A stretch of DNA of 49,871 nt from Microbacteriaceae bacterium PS02067 (GTDB lineage: Bacteria; Actinomycetota; Actinomycetes; Actinomycetales; Microbacteriaceae), in assembly GCA_029960085.1 (NCBI GenBank), contig JASCPG010000015.1, positions 1-49,871 of the forward strand. The letters run 5' to 3'. Position numbers and translations under genes: made by a program. Positions 1-11,465 of this stretch are shown here, one piece after another (positions within the stretch are counted from its first letter, which is position 1; every line of letters begins with the position of its first letter). The notes beneath the pieces were generated by a model. It was not told where the DNA came from and did no database searches. It saw nothing but the letters and a program-made list of their open reading frames with translations.

Positions 1-58
1 CATGGGGAGGGTTGCGGCGACGGGTCGGAGGGGGCAAGGGCCAGCCGGCCGGGATGCC

Positions 59-97
59 GAGAGGCCCGGCATCCCACGTGGGGATGCCGGGCCTCTC
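59..97 (-). terminator. Hairpin terminator downstream of acnA
   Basis: A perfect 17-bp inverted repeat (59-75 and 81-97) with a 5-nt loop begins 13 bp past the acnA stop codon. No T-tract follows on the minus strand, so this may be a GC-rich actinobacterial-type terminator or a 3'-end stabiliser. Nothing else is visible between the window edge and this hairpin. Confidence 0.7.
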
Positions 98-109
98 GCG
101 GCGGATGGC

Positions 110-2947
<2,838 letters not shown>

Positions 2948-3033
2948 GTTGCTCTCCTTCTTCGGGGGCGCGGCGCACGCCGAACAGGCGCTTCCGTCTC
3001 TCCATCTTCCCCGGCTGCGACCGCGGCGGCTAG

Positions 3034-3052
3034 TGAGGTCTGCCTTACCCGA
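3034..3052. promoter_or_regulatory. Candidate iron box (DtxR/IdeR type) upstream of acnA
   Basis: On the minus strand these 19 bases match 13 of 19 positions of the DtxR/IdeR consensus TTAGGTTAGGCTAACCTAA, counted by hand, including the GG and ACC half-site cores. The site is 87 bp upstream of the acnA start. Aconitase is an iron-sulfur enzyme and iron control of acn is known in corynebacteria, though there it is mostly indirect through RipA. Binding here is inferred. Confidence 0.4.
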
Positions 3053-3075
3053 AGGACGGCATCCTCGAGGGAAGA

Positions 3076-3099
3076 ATTTATCTTGATGTCAAGATAAAT
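3076..3099. promoter_or_regulatory. Perfect 24-bp palindrome upstream of acnA, likely MarR-type operator
   Basis: Two perfect 11-bp arms (ATTTATCTTGA and its complement) are separated by 2 bp. The site is AT-rich in very GC-rich surroundings and lies 129 bp upstream of acnA, just past the DUF3159 stop. The TCTTGA-N2-TCAAGA core resembles binding sites of MarR-family regulators. In Streptomyces the MarR protein TamR controls aconitase. No regulator gene for this site lies in the window. Confidence 0.6.
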
Positions 3100-3102
3100 C
3101 TA

Positions 3103-3873
3103 TCACGCCTCAGCGCCACTGTCGGAGACCGCGCGGCGCGGGTTGACCCGGCGGACCACGATCCACGTGACGGCCACGAGCACGGCGAACGGCGGGATGC
3201 CGAGGAGGAGTTTCCAGGTGCCGAGCCCGGCCACATCGCCGCTGAAGTAGTACGGCAGTTGCACGGCGAGACGGACGGCGAACAGGGCCGCCCACATGAT
3301 CGTGAGCCAGAAGTACGCACGGCGCTTGCGGCGGTCGCGCCGCCACGCGACGCCCTCTCCCATGAGGAACCCTGCGGCGAGGCCGATGATCGGCCAGCCG
3401 ACGAGCGCCGAGAGGAGAAGCCCGCCGCCGTACACGGCGTTGAGGATGAGGCCCCAGAGGAACGCGTCGACGGCGCTTCCGGTCACGAGAGCCCAGCCGG
3501 CGGCGATGAGTGCGCCGATGAGACCGCCGACGGCGGAGCCGAACGGCTGCCGCGCCGCCAGGCGGATGACCGTCAGCACGACGGCGGCGCCGACCGACAG
3601 CGCGATCGCGAGGATCAGGTTGTTCCCCGAGACGATGTAGCTCACGACGAACAGCAGCGTCGGCAGGAGCGACTCCGCGATCCCGCGCGGCCCGCCGATG
3701 GCGCGCCACACGACCTCGCCGGTCGTCGCGTCCTGCTGGGGGTCGAACCCGGCGCGACGCGCCGCTCCCCCGAGCGCCTGACCGAGCACGTCGGATGCCG
3801 CGGGCGGGGTCAGGGCGTCCGCGGGCGCCTCATCGGCCGCCTGCTCGCCGTCGGGGTGCGCGTCGGAGCTCAT
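3103..3873 (-). CDS. DUF3159 family integral membrane protein
   Basis: A 256-residue protein with an acidic, Ala-rich cytoplasmic N-terminus (about residues 1-55) followed by about six hydrophobic segments grouped in pairs, and a basic loop (RRDRRKRR) near residue 180. This is the usual DUF3159 layout, an uncharacterised actinobacterial family. Its start overlaps the end of the DUF3710 gene by 4 bp, so it is probably translationally coupled as the third gene of dut-DUF3710-DUF3159. This order is conserved in many actinobacteria. Function is unknown, and nothing visible shows enzymatic motifs. Confidence 0.85.
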   Translation of the reverse strand: MSSDAHPDGEQAADEAPADALTPPAASDVLGQALGGAARRAGFDPQQDATTGEVVWRAIGGPRGIAESLLPTLLFVVSYIVSGNNLILAIALSVGAAVVLTVIRLAARQPFGSAVGGLIGALIAAGWALVTGSAVDAFLWGLILNAVYGGGLLLSALVGWPIIGLAAGFLMGEGVAWRRDRRKRRAYFWLTIMWAALFAVRLAVQLPYYFSGDVAGLGTWKLLLGIPPFAVLVAVTWIVVRRVNPRRAVSDSGAEA

Positions 3874-4457
3874 GCGGTGCCGGGAGCGGCCGGCATCTTC
3901 AGCGGGATGAGGTCGCGCGGCGGCATGGGCGTCCCGCCGCGGACGACGACGAGGGAACGGAAGAGGTCTTCGACCTTCGCCGCGGCATCCACGTCGCTCG
4001 TGGCATCCCCGCCGATCACGCCGCGGAGGAACCAGCGCGGACCGTCGACACCGACGAAGCGCGCGAGGCGCATGCCGGGCTTCGCGTCCGCGCCCGTCGC
4101 GACGGGCACTTCGGCGAGCAGCTCGGGGCCGAGGGGGCCCTCGCGCTCCTCGACGCGGCCGCCCTGCTGGCGGATCTGCTGGCGGATCTGCTCGCGCGTC
4201 TCGTCCCAGAGCCCGCTCGTGCGCGGGGCCGCGAAGGGCTGCACCTGCAGGGTCGACGCGGCGTAGTCGAGACCGACGGCGACGATGCGCTGCGTCTGCT
4301 CCTCGACTTCGAGCCGCAGGTTCAGGCCTTCGCGCGGAAGCACCTTGATGCCCCCCAGGTCGATGTAGGGGCGCACGGGGTTCGCCTCGGCCTCATCGAA
4401 CGGTCCGACGGTGGCGCGGTCCTCGGGGGCCGACTTCGCGGTGAGCTCGTCGCTCAT
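3870..4457 (-). CDS. DUF3710 family protein
   Basis: A 195-residue soluble protein of the actinobacterial DUF3710 family, recognised from the segment GPFDEAE followed by YIDLGGIKV, the [10 protein letters not shown] helix and the [16 protein letters not shown] core. No membrane segment or catalytic motif is seen and its function is unknown. It sits between dut and the DUF3159 gene with 4-bp overlaps on both sides, so the three genes are almost certainly co-transcribed and translationally coupled. Confidence 0.88.
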   Translation of the reverse strand: MSDELTAKSAPEDRATVGPFDEAEANPVRPYIDLGGIKVLPREGLNLRLEVEEQTQRIVAVGLDYAASTLQVQPFAAPRTSGLWDETREQIRQQIRQQGGRVEEREGPLGPELLAEVPVATGADAKPGMRLARFVGVDGPRWFLRGVIGGDATSDVDAAAKVEDLFRSLVVVRGGTPMPPRDLIPLKMPAAPGTA

Positions 4458-4903
4458 GCGGGTTCTCCTGTCTGATAGCCGGTCGAGCCGAATCCGCCTT
4501 CTCCTCGGGTGGAGTCGGGAAGCTCGTCGACCGGAAGGAATCGTACTCTCGGCACGGGCATGACGATCAGTTGGGCGATGCGGTCACCGGCCGTGATGGC
4601 GTACGCCTCGTCGGCATCCGTGTTCAGCAGCGACACCTTGATCTCGCCGCGGTAGCCGGCGTCGACCGTGCCGGGAGAGTTGACGATCGTGATGCCGTGC
4701 TTCGCCGCAAGTCCGCTGCGCGGGACGACGAACGCGACGTACCCGTCAGGCAGGGCGATGCGCACGCCGGTGCCGACCAGAGCGCGTTGTCCGGGCGCGA
4801 GGGTGAGGGTCTCCGTCGAGACGAGGTCCGCTCCCGCGTCGCCGGGGTGGGCGTAGACGGGAACGTGCGATGCGATGATGGGAACGTCCACGGATTCGAT
4901 CAC
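4454..4903 (-). CDS. dut: dUTP pyrophosphatase
   Basis: Hydrolyses dUTP to dUMP and diphosphate, keeping uracil out of DNA and supplying dUMP for thymidylate synthesis. At 149 residues it has the length of a trimeric dUTPase, and all five motifs are visible in order: [35 protein letters not shown] and the C-terminal glycine-rich arm [10 protein letters not shown]. It is the first gene of a minus-strand unit with the DUF3710 and DUF3159 genes. Its start lies only 12 bp from the start of the divergent DUF3093 gene, so one or both promoters must lie inside coding sequence unless the neighbour starts further in. Confidence 0.95.
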   Translation of the reverse strand: MIESVDVPIIASHVPVYAHPGDAGADLVSTETLTLAPGQRALVGTGVRIALPDGYVAFVVPRSGLAAKHGITIVNSPGTVDAGYRGEIKVSLLNTDADEAYAITAGDRIAQLIVMPVPRVRFLPVDELPDSTRGEGGFGSTGYQTGEPA

Positions 4904-4915
4904 CCCACGAGGCTA

Positions 4916-5413
4916 ATGCACGCCCCCCAGAACGCAGACCCGACCGCCGTCCCGTCGCCCGTGCGCGCGGCGCCGCTCTACCGCGAGCGGCTCACGCCCT
5001 CGCTCTGGACCCTTCTTGCGGCAGCGGTGGCGGCGCCGATGGTCTCGCTCGTCTTCGTGCCGCTGGATGCCACGGTCGCGCTCCTCGCGGGGCTCGCGGT
5101 CGCCGTCGCCATCATCGCCGCGCTCGTCCTGCTCTCGCCCGTCGTGGCGGTGCAGGGCGGCGAGTTGCGCGTCGGGCGCGCGCACATCCCGGTGCGCTTC
5201 CTCGGCGATCCGACCGGGCTCGTGGGCGCTGAGGCGCGGGAGGTCCGCGGTCCGGGGCTGCCCCGTACGGCGTGGCACGCTCTGCGCGGGGGGATCGACG
5301 GGGTCGTGCGGGTTCCGGTGCTCGACGAAAGAGACCCGGTCACGGAGTGGGTGTTCTCCACCCGTACCCCGGACCGGGTCGTCTCGGCGATCCGTCGGGC
5401 TCAGCGAGGCTGA
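4916..5413 (+). CDS. DUF3093 family membrane protein
   Basis: About 165 residues. After a short N-terminal tail the segment YRERLTPSLW leads into two membrane helices (about residues 28-65), followed by a small globular domain with VRFLGDPTGLVGAEAREVRG and a C-terminal STRTPDRVVSAI helix. This matches the actinobacterial DUF3093 family of unknown function, found beside dut in many relatives. The ATG at 4916 has no convincing ribosome binding site and is 12 bp from the divergent dut start. A GTG at 4958, just before the conserved YRER segment, is an alternative start. Confidence 0.8.
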   Translation: MHAPQNADPTAVPSPVRAAPLYRERLTPSLWTLLAAAVAAPMVSLVFVPLDATVALLAGLAVAVAIIAALVLLSPVVAVQGGELRVGRAHIPVRFLGDPTGLVGAEAREVRGPGLPRTAWHALRGGIDGVVRVPVLDERDPVTEWVFSTRTPDRVVSAIRRAQRG

Positions 5414-5441
5414 CGCACGGCGGATGCCGGGTGTGTCGTGA

Positions 5442-5735
5442 TCAGGCGGCGCACTCGATGCAGATCGCGCCGACCGACGTCTCGTGGTCGATCTGGGTGC
5501 GGTGCTTCACGAGGAAGCACTCGATGCAGGTGAACTCGTCTTCCTGCGCAGGCAGGACGACGACGTCGAGGTCGAGATCCGAGAGGTCGGCGCCGGGCAG
5601 TTCGAAGCCCGAGGGGTTGTCGGCGTCCTCCGCATCGACGGAACCCGAGAGCTTGTCGGGGACGCGCTCCTTGAGCGCCTCGATCGACTCGCTGTCGTCT
5701 TCGGTCTTGCGGGGGGCGTCGTAGTCGGTCGCCAT
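5442..5735 (-). CDS. DUF4193 family protein, small Cys-containing
   Basis: A 97-residue acidic protein beginning MATDYDAPRK and ending with a Cys-rich portion (FTCIECF about residue 70 and ICIECAA at the C-terminus). The two CIEC motifs could form a zinc site. This is the actinobacterial DUF4193 family of unknown function, normally next to DUF3093 and SepH genes as here. I chose the ATG at 5735 because the protein begins there in the family; upstream codons in frame look non-coding. It is convergent with the DUF3093 gene. Confidence 0.88.
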   Translation of the reverse strand: MATDYDAPRKTEDDSESIEALKERVPDKLSGSVDAEDADNPSGFELPGADLSDLDLDVVVLPAQEDEFTCIECFLVKHRTQIDHETSVGAICIECAA

Positions 5736-5811
5736 GCTCTCACTTCCAGTATCTGACGTCTGCAGCCTGCACTTTCGGGTCGCAGGCGGCCATAGTTTGC
5801 ACGACGCGGAT

Positions 5812-5826
5812 ACATTTCGCAAATGT
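5812..5826. promoter_or_regulatory. Short palindrome in the DUF4193-sepH divergent region
   Basis: ACATTT-CGC-AAATGT is a perfect 6-bp inverted repeat in the 236-bp region between the divergent DUF4193 and sepH starts. It is AT-rich in GC-rich DNA. It may be an operator or part of a promoter for the DUF4193 gene. No known regulator is recognised. Confidence 0.3.
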
Positions 5827-5971
5827 GGGCCGTGCTCACCCCGCTTTCCGGCGGGTGCCACGAGCAGAACTCGCGGCGCGCCCGCGATATTCCCTGCGGG
5901 CGCATCGGGCCGTGTCACCATGGCCGCGGCACCATTGTCGTGCTTTCGCAGGAACTGGAGGCGTGTCTCGC

Positions 5972-6982
5972 ATGGAGCAGCTCAAAGTCATCGGAGTCGA
6001 AGAGGGAATCCTCGTCGTCGCGACCGAGTCGGGTGAGCGGTACGCGCTCCCCGTGGACGAGACGCTGCGCTCGCAACTGCGCCGCGCCCAGCAGAGCGCA
6101 GAGCCGCGTGCCGCGCGCGCCAACCCGCGCGAGATCCAGTCGCACATCCGGGCGGGTATGTCCGCCGCGGAGGTCGCGGAGCTCCTGGGTGTGCGCCGTG
6201 AAGACGTCGAGCGGTATGAGCGACCCGTCCTCGCCGAGCGCGAGCACATCGTCGGCCAGGCCCTCGCCGTCCCGGTGCTCATGGCCGGTGAACTCGAGCC
6301 CGGCGTCCAGCCGACGTTCGGCACCGCCGTCCGAGCCAAGCTCGCCGACGCGGGCGCGACCGGAGAGCGCTGGACGAGCTGGCGCGAAGAGACCGGCTGG
6401 ATCGTCAAGCTGGAGTTCTCGGCGAGCGAAGTCGACCACGACGCGCGGTGGAGCTTCGACCCGCGCCGCTCCACGCTCTCCCCGCAGAACTCGGATGCCA
6501 CGCAACTGTCCCGTCAGGGGTCGCTCCCCGAGGGCCTCATTCCGCGCCTGCGCGCCCTCGACGCGTCGCCGCTCAAGGACTCGTCGCGATTCGACTCGGG
6601 GGCCTTCGGACCGCGCAAGCTCGAGCCCGAGGTCGAGATCGTCACCCGCGACGTCCGCCCGACCGTGACCGCCGCCGTGCAGGAGGCCGCCATCAAGCGC
6701 GCGCCGGATGCCTCGGTGACCTCCGCCGAGACCGCGGACCTCCTCGAAGCGCTCCGTCGCCGTCGCGGGCAGCGGGAACCGATGCCGGCGGACGAGCCCG
6801 CCGAGGCGCAGCATCCGGTCGCACTCTTCGACGCTCTCGAGCCCGGCTACGACGAGACGGACGCCGCCGAGGACGAGGCGATCGACGACACGGTCATGAG
6901 CGAGGCATCCCGGCGCAAGGGACGCACGTCGATGCCGTCGTGGGACGAGATCGTCTTCGGCGCTCGCACGGAAGACGGCTGA
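5972..6982 (+). CDS. sepH: Septation protein SepH (DUF3071)
   Basis: About 336 residues. SepH binds and stimulates assembly of FtsZ in actinobacteria. The N-terminal DUF3071 domain (EQLKVIGVEEG onward) contains the helix-turn-helix-like stretch MSAAEVAELLGVRREDVERY (about residues 65-85), which in the characterised protein mediates FtsZ interaction. A long, probably disordered acidic C-terminal half ends with a conserved tail, SRRKGRTSMPSWDEIVFG. The start may be the ATG at 5972 or the GTG nine bases upstream (5963). The neighbourhood (DUF4193, DUF3093, dut) is the conserved actinobacterial one. Confidence 0.92.
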   Translation: MEQLKVIGVEEGILVVATESGERYALPVDETLRSQLRRAQQSAEPRAARANPREIQSHIRAGMSAAEVAELLGVRREDVERYERPVLAEREHIVGQALAVPVLMAGELEPGVQPTFGTAVRAKLADAGATGERWTSWREETGWIVKLEFSASEVDHDARWSFDPRRSTLSPQNSDATQLSRQGSLPEGLIPRLRALDASPLKDSSRFDSGAFGPRKLEPEVEIVTRDVRPTVTAAVQEAAIKRAPDASVTSAETADLLEALRRRRGQREPMPADEPAEAQHPVALFDALEPGYDETDAAEDEAIDDTVMSEASRRKGRTSMPSWDEIVFGARTEDG

Positions 6983-7002
6983 GCTCAGGCCGCCTCAGGC
7001 AC

Positions 7003-8136
7003 TCAGCGCGCGAAGGCGCCGAGACGGATGAGCGGCACGATGCGCTCCTGATCCGTGAGCGAACCGTGCTGTCCGATCATCCGCTGGGCCTTCTTGTCGA
7101 CCAGTCGGTCGTCGTAGTACGCGACGGATCCGCGCGCCGCGACGAGCACATCGCCGATCCGCGGCAGCACCTCATCGGCGACCACCGGGCCGTAGAGCCC
7201 CGCAGTGACGGCCTCCTCGCGGGTCATCACCCACGAGCGCGACTGCTCCGAGGAGCGCCAGCGCGCCACGACCGCCGCTGCCGCGCCGTCGTCGACGTAG
7301 AGCTGCAGCATGCGCGGCTCCCCCGCGACGAGCGCCACGTCGTCGAGCAGATCGTCACCGGTGCGCAACAGCACGTGACGCTCGGCGGGAACGTCCACCA
7401 TGCCGTGGTCGGACGTGACGAGGATCCCGGTGTCCGCCGGTGCGCGTTCGTGGAGGCGGCGGATGCCGGCATCCACCTGCTCGAGTGACTGCAGCCACTC
7501 GTCGCTCTCCCAGCCGCGGGCATGCCCGACGGTGTCGAGCTCCGGGACGTAGACGTACACGAGAGCGCCGGGGTGGGTCGCTGCCGCCTCCGCGGCCACC
7601 GCGAACCGCTCCTCGGGCGTCGTGGCGGGCAGGAACGTCGCGCCCCGCTGGATCGCCCGGGTGAAGCCCGTGGCGGCGTATTGGGGTTTCGACACGACGA
7701 AGACGGGGCGCCCCGCCGCCGCGGCCTGCTCGAAGAGCGGTTCAGCGCGTTGCCACTCGAGCGGGTCGAGGCCGTCGGTCTCCCACCCCTTCAGCTGGTT
7801 CGGCGCGGTCATCGTCCCGGGAACGCGCGCGCGGTAGCCGACGATGCCGTGCACACCGGCATCCGTTCCCGTGAGGAGGCTCGTCAGCGCGGTGGCCGTC
7901 GTCGACGGGAAGACCGTGCGTGCGGCATCCCGCTTCGCCAGGTGGGACGCGAGGAAGCGGGCGTGGCCTGACCGTGCCGTGAGGTTGCCGCGGCCCAGGC
8001 CGTCGACGAGGACCAGGATCGCCGATCGGGCCGCCGGGAACCAGTCGGGCCGAGCATCGAGGGAGGCGAGCAGTTGTGGCACGACACCGGTGAGGCTCCG
8101 GGCCGCGGGCGGGTCCGCGGGTAGGCTGAGGGACAT
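7003..8136 (-). CDS. Alkaline phosphatase/nucleotide pyrophosphatase family protein
   Basis: About 377 residues of the type I phosphodiesterase/nucleotide pyrophosphatase fold. The metal and nucleophile region reads LVLVDGLGRGN followed by FPSTTATALTSLLTG, where the Thr after PST is the likely nucleophile. The second metal-binding region is VPELDTVGHARG and the third SDHGMVDV. All three sets of metal ligands of the superfamily are therefore present and the enzyme should be active. Its substrate is unknown. No signal peptide is seen from the chosen ATG (8136), so it is probably cytoplasmic. It lies head to head with parC, 70 bp apart. Confidence 0.88.
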   Translation of the reverse strand: MSLSLPADPPAARSLTGVVPQLLASLDARPDWFPAARSAILVLVDGLGRGNLTARSGHARFLASHLAKRDAARTVFPSTTATALTSLLTGTDAGVHGIVGYRARVPGTMTAPNQLKGWETDGLDPLEWQRAEPLFEQAAAAGRPVFVVSKPQYAATGFTRAIQRGATFLPATTPEERFAVAAEAAATHPGALVYVYVPELDTVGHARGWESDEWLQSLEQVDAGIRRLHERAPADTGILVTSDHGMVDVPAERHVLLRTGDDLLDDVALVAGEPRMLQLYVDDGAAAAVVARWRSSEQSRSWVMTREEAVTAGLYGPVVADEVLPRIGDVLVAARGSVAYYDDRLVDKKAQRMIGQHGSLTDQERIVPLIRLGAFAR

Positions 8137-8206
8137 CGGGGCCAGTCTCGCACACGGCGGGCGAGGCCCCTTCTCGTCGCAATCCGCACGGAGGCATCGC
8201 AGGTCC

Positions 8207-10651
8207 ATGGCAGCGTCCCGCACCGAGTCCGTTCCCGAAGGTCACGGCCGCATCGAAGACGTCGACGTCTCCACCGAGATGCAGGACTCGTTCCTCGAGT
8301 ACGCCTACTCGGTGATCTACTCGCGCGCGCTCCCCGACGCCCGCGACGGTCTCAAGCCCGTGCAGCGCCGCATCCTGTTCCAGATGGCCGACATGGGGCT
8401 GCGCCCCGACCGCGGACACGTCAAGAGCGCCCGCGTCGTCGGCGAGGTGATGGGAAAGCTGCACCCCCACGGCGACTCGGCGATCTACGACGCGCTCGTG
8501 CGGCTCTCGCAGTCGTTCGCCCTCCGAGTCCCGCTCGTCGACGGGCACGGCAACTTCGGCTCGCTCGACGACGGCCCCGCGGCGGCTCGCTACACCGAGG
8601 CGAGACTCGCCCCCGCCGCGCTCGCCCTCACCGAGAACCTCGACGAGGACGTCGTGGACTTCGTCCCGAACTACGACGGCCAGTTCCAGCAGCCCGATGT
8701 CCTGCCGGCCGCTTTCCCCAACCTCCTCGTCAACGGCGCCACCGGCATCGCCGTCGGCATGGCGACCAACATGGCGCCGCACAACCTCATCGAGGTGGTC
8801 GCGGCGGCCATCCATCTGCTCGAGAACCCCGAGGCGACGACCACCGAGCTCATGGAGTTCGTACCCGGGCCGGACCTCCCCGGCGGCGGCATCATCGTCG
8901 GCCTCGAGGGGATCGCCGAAGCGTACGAGACGGGCCGCGGCACGTTCCGCACGCGGGCGAAGGTATCCGTCGAGTCGCTCGGACCGCGCCGCACGGGGCT
9001 CGTCGTGACCGAGCTCCCGTACATGGTCGGCGTGGGACGTGTGATCGAGAAGATCACGGATGCCGTGAAGGCCAAGAAGGTCACGGGCATCGCCGACGTC
9101 GTCGACCTCACCGATCGCCACAACGGCCTGCGGCTCGAGATCGGCATCAAGACCGGGTTCGACCCGAACGCCGTGCTCGAGCAGCTGTTCCGTCTGACCC
9201 CGCTCGAGGACTCGTTCGGCATCAACAACGTCGCGCTCGTGGACGGACAGCCGCAGACGCTCGGCCTCAAGCCGCTCCTGCGCGTCTATCTCGATCACCG
9301 GCTCTCGGTCGTCACGCGGCGCAGCCGCTTCCGCCTCGCGCGCAAGAAGGAACGCCTGCACCTCGTCGAAGGTCTCCTCATCGCGATCCTCGACATCGAC
9401 GAGGTCATCCAGGTCATCCGCGCCTCGGACGACGGCGAGCAGGCCCGCACGCGCCTCATGAGCGTGTTCGACCTGTCGCAGCCGCAGGCGGAATACATCC
9501 TCGAACTGCGCCTGCGCCGCCTCACGCGGTTCTCCCGCATCGAGCTCGAGACCGAGCGTGACACGCTGAAGGCCGAGATCGCGGAGCTCGAGGACCTGCT
9601 CGGGAGCGAAAGCCTCCTGCGCGCCCAGGTCGCGCGCGAGCTCGACGCGGCCGCGGAGACATTCGGCACCCCGCGGCGCACCCTGCTGCTCAACGGCGGA
9701 CCGGTCGCCGCGCGCTCGCGCGCCGCAGCCCCCGCCGACCTCCAGATCGCCGACGCACCCTGTCGTGTGTTCCTCTCCGCGACCGGGCGCATGGTGCGCG
9801 CCGAACTCACCGGCGAGGGCGGCATCGTCGTGCCGACGCGACGCGCGAAGCACGACGCGATCCTCTCCGCGGTGGATGCCACGACGCGCGGCGACCTCGG
9901 CGCCGTGACGAGCGCCGGGCGACTCGTGCGCTTCTCCCCCGTCGACCTCCCCTCGGTTCCGGGGACCGCCGTGCAGCTTGCCGCAGGCACCCGCGCCGAC
10001 CAGTACCTTGGGCTCGCCTCCGGTGAGCATGTGGTCGGGGTTGTGCCCCTGGGTGACGGCATCATCGCCCTCGGGACCCGTCAGGGCACCGTGAAGCGCG
10101 TCGCGGCCTCGGAGCTGCCCGCGGGCAAGCACGATGTCGAGATCATCGCCCTGAAGCCCGGCGACCGGGTCGTCGGCGCGGGCCTCGCTCCCGATGGCGT
10201 GGAGCTCGTCTTCGTGGCATCCGACGCGCAGCTTCTGCGCTTCGACGCGAGCGCCGTCCGACCGCAGGGGCGTGCCGCCGGCGGAATGGCCGGCATCCGG
10301 CTCTCCGACGGCGCCGAGGTGATCGCGTTCCAGGCCGTGGACGGGGATGACGAGGCCGTCGTCGTGACGGTCGCGGGCTCGTCTCAGGCGATCGCGGGGA
10401 CGGATGCCGGCAGCGCCAAGGTCTCCGCCTTCGCCGAGTTCCCGCCGAAGGGTCGCGCCACCGGTGGAGTGCGCGCACAGCGGTTCCTGAAGGGCGAAGA
10501 CGCACTCACGATCGCGTGGGTGGGTGTGGAGCCCCGTGCCGTCGGATCGGACGGATCCGTGCGGCAGCTTCCCGCAGCGGGCGCCAAGCGCGACGCGTCC
10601 GGGCAGGCGCTCGATGCCGTCGTCGGTGCGATCGGGGCCGCGATCTCCTGA
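8207..10651 (+). CDS. parC: DNA topoisomerase IV subunit A
   Basis: ATP-dependent type II topoisomerase A subunit, 814 residues, which cuts and rejoins DNA. The winged-helix catalytic core shows GDSAIYDALVRL, with quinolone-determining positions Ser91 and Asp95 wild type, and ARYTEARL with the catalytic Tyr near residue 129. The C-terminal beta-pinwheel is present but lacks a proper GyrA box (only QGRAAGGMAG). Together with the linked parE gene this makes it ParC rather than GyrA. The start at 8207 precedes the conserved core by about 25 residues. In this genome parC and parE are separated by a two-component cassette. Confidence 0.93.
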   Translation: MAASRTESVPEGHGRIEDVDVSTEMQDSFLEYAYSVIYSRALPDARDGLKPVQRRILFQMADMGLRPDRGHVKSARVVGEVMGKLHPHGDSAIYDALVRLSQSFALRVPLVDGHGNFGSLDDGPAAARYTEARLAPAALALTENLDEDVVDFVPNYDGQFQQPDVLPAAFPNLLVNGATGIAVGMATNMAPHNLIEVVAAAIHLLENPEATTTELMEFVPGPDLPGGGIIVGLEGIAEAYETGRGTFRTRAKVSVESLGPRRTGLVVTELPYMVGVGRVIEKITDAVKAKKVTGIADVVDLTDRHNGLRLEIGIKTGFDPNAVLEQLFRLTPLEDSFGINNVALVDGQPQTLGLKPLLRVYLDHRLSVVTRRSRFRLARKKERLHLVEGLLIAILDIDEVIQVIRASDDGEQARTRLMSVFDLSQPQAEYILELRLRRLTRFSRIELETERDTLKAEIAELEDLLGSESLLRAQVARELDAAAETFGTPRRTLLLNGGPVAARSRAAAPADLQIADAPCRVFLSATGRMVRAELTGEGGIVVPTRRAKHDAILSAVDATTRGDLGAVTSAGRLVRFSPVDLPSVPGTAVQLAAGTRADQYLGLASGEHVVGVVPLGDGIIALGTRQGTVKRVAASELPAGKHDVEIIALKPGDRVVGAGLAPDGVELVFVASDAQLLRFDASAVRPQGRAAGGMAGIRLSDGAEVIAFQAVDGDDEAVVVTVAGSSQAIAGTDAGSAKVSAFAEFPPKGRATGGVRAQRFLKGEDALTIAWVGVEPRAVGSDGSVRQLPAAGAKRDASGQALDAVVGAIGAAIS

Positions 10652-10663
10652 GGCGCGGGTCGG

Positions 10664-11326
10664 TCAGGTGATCTTGACGAGACCCAGCTGCGCCGCGCGG
10701 ATCAGCACCTGGATGCGATCGCGCACCCCCCATTTCGCAGTGATCCGGCTGAGATGCGACTTCACGGTCGCCTCCGACACGAACATCTCCGCACCGATCT
10801 CCGCGTTCGACATTCCCTGTGCGAGAAGCTTCACGACCTGCAGCTCGCGTTCGGTGAGCTCCTCCTCGCGACCCATCGTGCGCGTGGGCGCCGGCTCGGT
10901 GTTCTGCACCGAGGAGATGAGCTCTTTGGCGACGCGCGGCGACAGGACGTACCCGCCCTCGTGGGCGAGGCGCGCGGCGTCGAGGATGCGCTCCGGCGAG
11001 GTGTCCTTCACGAGATAGCCGGATGCCCCGGCGCCCAGCATCGGCACGATCACCCGCTCCGCGGAGAACGTCGTCAGCGCGACGACCTTGAGGCCCGGCA
11101 GCTCCTGCGTCAGCCGGCGTGTCGCCTCGATGCCGTCCATCTTCGGCATCTGCACATCCATGAGGACGACGTCGGGGCGCACCTCTCGGGCGACGACGAT
11201 CGCATCGGCGCCGTTGTCCGCTTCGCCGACGAGCTCGAATCCGTCGTCCGACTCCAGGAAGACGCGGAGAGCCGCTCGCACGAGCGACTCGTCGTCCACG
11301 ATGATCACACGTATCCGCTCCGTCAC
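10664..11326 (-). CDS. LuxR/NarL-family response regulator
   Basis: A 220-residue response regulator. The receiver domain (about 1-125) has the acidic pair Asp11-Asp12, phospho-acceptor Asp57 in VVLMDVQMP, and the conserved Lys in YLVKD. A LuxR-type helix-turn-helix (about 150-215, LTERELQVVKLLAQGMSN and VSEATVKSHLSRI) follows. It is divergent from the peptide-kinase unit that starts at 11,466 and is very probably the partner of that DesK/NarX-type kinase. A 35-bp box 50 bp upstream of its start is a likely autoregulatory site. Target genes beyond the cassette are unknown. Confidence 0.95.
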   Translation of the reverse strand: MTERIRVIIVDDESLVRAALRVFLESDDGFELVGEADNGADAIVVAREVRPDVVLMDVQMPKMDGIEATRRLTQELPGLKVVALTTFSAERVIVPMLGAGASGYLVKDTSPERILDAARLAHEGGYVLSPRVAKELISSVQNTEPAPTRTMGREEELTERELQVVKLLAQGMSNAEIGAEMFVSEATVKSHLSRITAKWGVRDRIQVLIRAAQLGLVKIT

Positions 11327-11376
11327 ATCGCCATCCTACGGAGTGCGTCCGATCTCCCTGCGCACAACAGATCCGC

Positions 11377-11411
11377 CGAAAGTCGCAAGTGGTTTCGCCG
11401 TTCGTCGGTCG
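11377..11411. promoter_or_regulatory. Box A: 35-bp candidate response-regulator operator
   Basis: This 35-bp stretch lies between the divergent response regulator gene and the small peptide ORF. It recurs with 28 of 35 identities at 12,726-12,760, downstream of the kinase. Both copies start CGAAAGTCGCAA and keep the CGCC-N-TTCGT end, giving a spaced CGAA...TTCG dyad. Conservation of such a non-coding stretch on both sides of the kinase gene suggests a binding site for the cassette's own regulator. This is inference. Confidence 0.5.
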
Positions 11412-11465
11412 TGCGCGATGACGTCCGTACGAAGAATCGATTCGAGACGTTGTGGAGGTGACAAC

